Positions 61,609-64,000 of a stretch of 64,000 bases of DNA are shown here, piece after piece. The notes under the pieces are model-generated. The model searched no databases and was not told the DNA's origin. It saw only the letters and a list, made by a program, of their open reading frames with translations. Each line of letters begins with the position of its first letter. The first letter of the stretch is position 1. The stretch is from Cyanobium sp. PCC 7001 (GTDB lineage Bacteria; Cyanobacteriota; Cyanobacteriia; PCC-6307; Cyanobiaceae), in NCBI RefSeq assembly GCF_000155635.1, contig NZ_DS990556.1, positions 1,282,483 to 1,346,482 on the forward strand. Direction: 5' to 3'. Position numbers and translations under genes: made by a program.

Positions 61609-64000
61609 ATGGAATCCCGCAGCAAAGCCCAAGAGCAGGCCGCCGCCTTCGATGCAGCGATGGCCGCCCGCTTCCTGCAGCTGCTTGGGAAGGACCCGGC
61701 AACAACGCGAATCCGGGGATTCTTCGAGAAAGGAGATCCAAGGAAGGACAGCGACCGTGGCCGCAAAGGCACCTACAGCCACGAGCTGGTGGAGCAGTGG
61801 ATCACCGAAGGCCGCGGCGTCTATGTGGTGATCAATGACGGCGGCGACACCAAGACATCGATCAGTGGCTGCCGTGCACTGTTCAACGAATGGGACGACC
61901 AGCCGCGCCCCTGGCAGCTCACCGCATGGCGCGCGCTGGACATGCCTGAACCGACAGCCCAGATCGACACCGGCCGGCAGTCGATCCACACCTACTGGCG
62001 ACTGCTGGAGCCGATCACAAAGGAGCAGTTCAGCGACCTACAGAAACGGCTCGCCGCCCGGGGGCGCTCCGACCCATCCATCCACGACCCCTCGCGGGTG
62101 ATGCGCCTGCCGGGCTGCCCGCGTGGCGATGGCGACCGGGAGCCGGTGCTGCTGCTGGAAGGCACCGGCACACCCCACGACGCGGACACCTTCGAGGCCC
62201 TGCTGCCACCACTGCCGGAGCGCCCAGCACCCGCGCCAGCAGCACCAGCCAACGGTGCCGGGCTGCCACCGCTGCAGATTGCCAGCGACCTGCCGCCCAG
62301 GCCGCCCGAGGCCCTCGAGCACGCGCTGCAACAGGTGCCGCCCTTCGAGCACAAGCAAGGGCGGCGCCAGGAGCTCGTGGCGCTCTGCTTCCGCATGCAC
62401 GTGGAGCTGGGCGCCGATGAAGCCCTGGCCGTGATGCAGCGCCATTCGCCAGCCGTCCGCGACCTGCCCAGCTATTTCCGCACCAAACCGACGGCGATCA
62501 GCCCCGGCTCCCTCTGGCCCTTCCTCCGCGACGCCTACGGCATCGACATCAGCCGCCGCGACCTCAAAAGCACCCGCCCCAGCAGCGACGGCGCCGAGAG
62601 GTTCGAGGCGATCGGAGACGCTGCCGGGGCTGGTGGGCAGCAGCAGGCCGCCAGCAGCGTCCAGGACCGCCAGGGAGCCGCCCAGGGGCCCCAGCAGCAG
62701 CAGGGCATCGGCACACCCGAGGAGGCCCTGGAGCGGCTGGCAGAGCGCGCAGCGCAGCTCCTGGCCGATCGCGTGCAGTTCAGCGCACGGCTGCCACTTA
62801 TGCGGATCGCCGCCGATGACATGGGCATCACCATGCGCGACGCCGAGCTGATGGGAATGCTCACCAGCGCGCGACGCCGCCGCCTGCACGGTGATGCCGC
62901 GCTGCTGGAGCCCGGGCAGGCCCTCGACGGATCCGACGCGCCATGGGCGTGGGATGGCCTGATCCTGCGCGGCTGCATGAACCTATTGGTCGCGCTGCCA
63001 AAGGTCGGGAAAACCTCTCTCCTGCTGGCGATGATCGCCGCGTGGCATCGCAACGAGCCCGCCTTCCTGGACCGCCCGCTCTGGGGACCCTGCCCGCCTG
63101 TCCTGCTGATCGGCCCAGACCAGCCAGGCCGCGACTGGCGCCGGATGCTGATTCACGTCGGGCTGATGGCCGACGACGGAAGGATCAAGGCGCCCCTGGT
63201 CGGCCTCGCGCACTCCGGCCAGCCGCTGCACCTGACCCCCGAGGGGATTGACACGATCGCCAGCTACGCGCAGCGCCACCCGGGGCTGCTGGTGATCGTG
63301 GACTCACTCACCACGGCCGCAACAATGCCCCTGGGCCTCAAGGAAGAAAGCCCAGAGGCTGCCATGCCGGTACAGGAACTGATGGAGCAGCTGGAACCGC
63401 ACGGCGCCACCCTCGTCCTGATCCACCACGCAGGCAAGGGGAACGCCCAGGGCAGCGGCACAACCGCCAGCAGGGGAACGACCGCAATCCCTGGGTTCGC
63501 GTCCCAGGTGCTCAAGCTCGAGCCCGTCAACCCGAACAACCCTGGGGACCGGCGCCGGATGCTCACCACATCCGGCCGCGAAGGCGAGCCCCTGGGCCTG
63601 GTCGTGGAGCGCACCGACTGCGGCTGGGTGCTCCACGGCAGCGCGGCTGAACTGAGCCAGCAGCAGGCAGACGACACCCTGCTCGAGAAGCTCACCGCCA
63701 ATCAGTCCGACTTCCTTGAGCTGGCGATGGAACGCAGGGAGAAAGGGCTCGACTTCGTCACCAGCGCCGAGGTGGTCGAGCACCTGGGCCTGGTTGGCAA
63801 CGGCGCCCGGCAGCAGGCCCGATCCATCGGACAGGCCCTCAAGAACCGGGGGCTGGTGGTTGAGCTGAAACAACCCCGGCCAGGGATGGGTGGCGCCGTC
63901 TCCAGATACGGCCTCACCGATAAGGCAATCCAGGCCCTCTCGCGCGCGCGCACGCGCGCGGGGGCCACAAAATCAGGGTTCTCTGGGTTCCCTGGGTTCC
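61609..64000 (+). CDS. Primase-helicase (AEP-like primase plus RecA-fold AAA_25 ATPase), runs off the window
   Basis: Open from ATG 61609 to the window end with no stop, at least 797 codons. The N-terminal part (AQIDTGRQSIHTYWRLLEPI, then DPSRVMRLPGCPRGD) matches the replicative primase/AEP-like domain of phage and plasmid initiators. A Pro/Ala/Gln-rich linker follows. A RecA-fold ATPase has Walker A PKVGKTSLLL at about 465, VLLIGPDQP, and Walker B LLVIVDSLTTA, then HHAGKGN. A winged-helix-like region comes near the end. It would replicate the element after excision. Confidence 0.82.
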   Translation, partial: MESRSKAQEQAAAFDAAMAARFLQLLGKDPATTRIRGFFEKGDPRKDSDRGRKGTYSHELVEQWITEGRGVYVVINDGGDTKTSISGCRALFNEWDDQPRPWQLTAWRALDMPEPTAQIDTGRQSIHTYWRLLEPITKEQFSDLQKRLAARGRSDPSIHDPSRVMRLPGCPRGDGDREPVLLLEGTGTPHDADTFEALLPPLPERPAPAPAAPANGAGLPPLQIASDLPPRPPEALEHALQQVPPFEHKQGRRQELVALCFRMHVELGADEALAVMQRHSPAVRDLPSYFRTKPTAISPGSLWPFLRDAYGIDISRRDLKSTRPSSDGAERFEAIGDAAGAGGQQQAASSVQDRQGAAQGPQQQQGIGTPEEALERLAERAAQLLADRVQFSARLPLMRIAADDMGITMRDAELMGMLTSARRRRLHGDAALLEPGQALDGSDAPWAWDGLILRGCMNLLVALPKVGKTSLLLAMIAAWHRNEPAFLDRPLWGPCPPVLLIGPDQPGRDWRRMLIHVGLMADDGRIKAPLVGLAHSGQPLHLTPEGIDTIASYAQRHPGLLVIVDSLTTAATMPLGLKEESPEAAMPVQELMEQLEPHGATLVLIHHAGKGNAQGSGTTASRGTTAIPGFASQVLKLEPVNPNNPGDRRRMLTTSGREGEPLGLVVERTDCGWVLHGSAAELSQQQADDTLLEKLTANQSDFLELAMERREKGLDFVTSAEVVEHLGLVGNGARQQARSIGQALKNRGLVVELKQPRPGMGGAVSRYGLTDKAIQALSRARTRAGATKSGFSGFPGF
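63941..63960 (+). repeat. 20-bp alternating purine-pyrimidine tract
   Basis: Strict alternation of C/G with one A, within the primase-helicase coding region, where it encodes a short Arg/Ala run. Such CG alternation can adopt Z-DNA. It lies about 40 bp before the window end, next to a Ser/Gly/Phe repeat (GFSGFPGF). Confidence 0.6.

Larger units (their letters stand above)
59628..64000 (+). mobile_element. Second integrative element, left end, next to tRNA-Arg; continues past the window
   Basis: Directly after tRNA-Arg comes a tyrosine integrase (59772), a small HTH protein, an unknown small frame and a large primase-helicase, all on the plus strand. This is the standard order of a tRNA-integrated island or satellite. 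The right end and the repeated tRNA 3' segment lie outside the window, so its size is unknown. The 144 bp between the tRNA and the integrase contain no gene and probably hold the attL arm sites. Confidence 0.75.

Noticed and set aside
63941..64000. CRISPR or tandem repeat at the window end
   Set aside because: Only a dinucleotide-like CG tract and a short Ser/Gly/Phe coding repeat; no spaced repeats.

Overview
The window comes from a high-GC unicellular cyanobacterium of the Cyanobium / marine Synechococcus type. The evidence is chlG (chlorophyll synthase), petP (cytochrome b6f subunit), a phylloquinone-type MenG/UbiE methyltransferase, a ClpP3-type clpP followed by ilvC and cbiB, and many small cyanobacterial conserved proteins. 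Start codons are often GTG or TTG, and genes are tightly packed with ATGA overlaps.

Layout. 1-5.2 kb: clpP, ilvC, an MFS-like membrane protein, cbiB, small conserved genes and tRNA-Ser(CGA). 5.25-23.1 kb: a comEC gene split in two by a 15,790-bp mobile element (6641-22430). 23.1-37.4 kb: housekeeping genes (glyQ, menG, hisF, petP, chlG, a class A PBP, rsmB, trmH), an FKBP-RTX fusion, and a two-component pair whose kinase carries an in-frame amber codon. 37.5-48.5 kb: a pilA-like major pilin and two minor-pilin operons, with an EAL-domain remnant, an RTX-like protein, lepA and nfu between them. 48.5-59.5 kb: serS, a Uma2 gene, rseP, nth, rpsN, pnp, an O-antigen-ligase-like gene, cysQ, rsmI and an HTH protein. 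59.55-64 kb: tRNA-Arg(TCT), followed directly by the left end of a second integrated element (integrase, HTH protein, primase-helicase) that runs off the window.

The most interesting system is the element inside comEC. Its large serine integrase lies 25 bp from the right junction. Joining the two chromosomal flanks at a 2-bp core (AC on +, GT on -) restores an uninterrupted 692-codon comEC reading frame. Joining the two element ends gives an attP-like site with 11-bp inverted arms placed exactly 8-2-8 around that core. The element encodes a large terminase, an HTH protein resembling a small terminase, and a prim-pol/VapE replication protein. It also carries a second (tyrosine) recombinase, a lone SLATT-type membrane effector and several unknown proteins, but no recognisable portal, capsid or tail gene. 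It therefore looks like a phage satellite or a reduced phage that disables, perhaps reversibly, the DNA-uptake channel. The type IV pilin operons further along would serve the same natural-transformation pathway.

Genes working together: the pilins assemble a pilus that, in cyanobacteria, is used for motility and DNA capture, with ComEC as the inner-membrane channel. chlG, menG and petP serve photosynthetic membranes. rsmB, rsmI, trmH, lepA, rpsN, pnp, serS and glyQ serve translation and RNA metabolism. All assignments rest on reading the sequence and on family knowledge; no database search was run.
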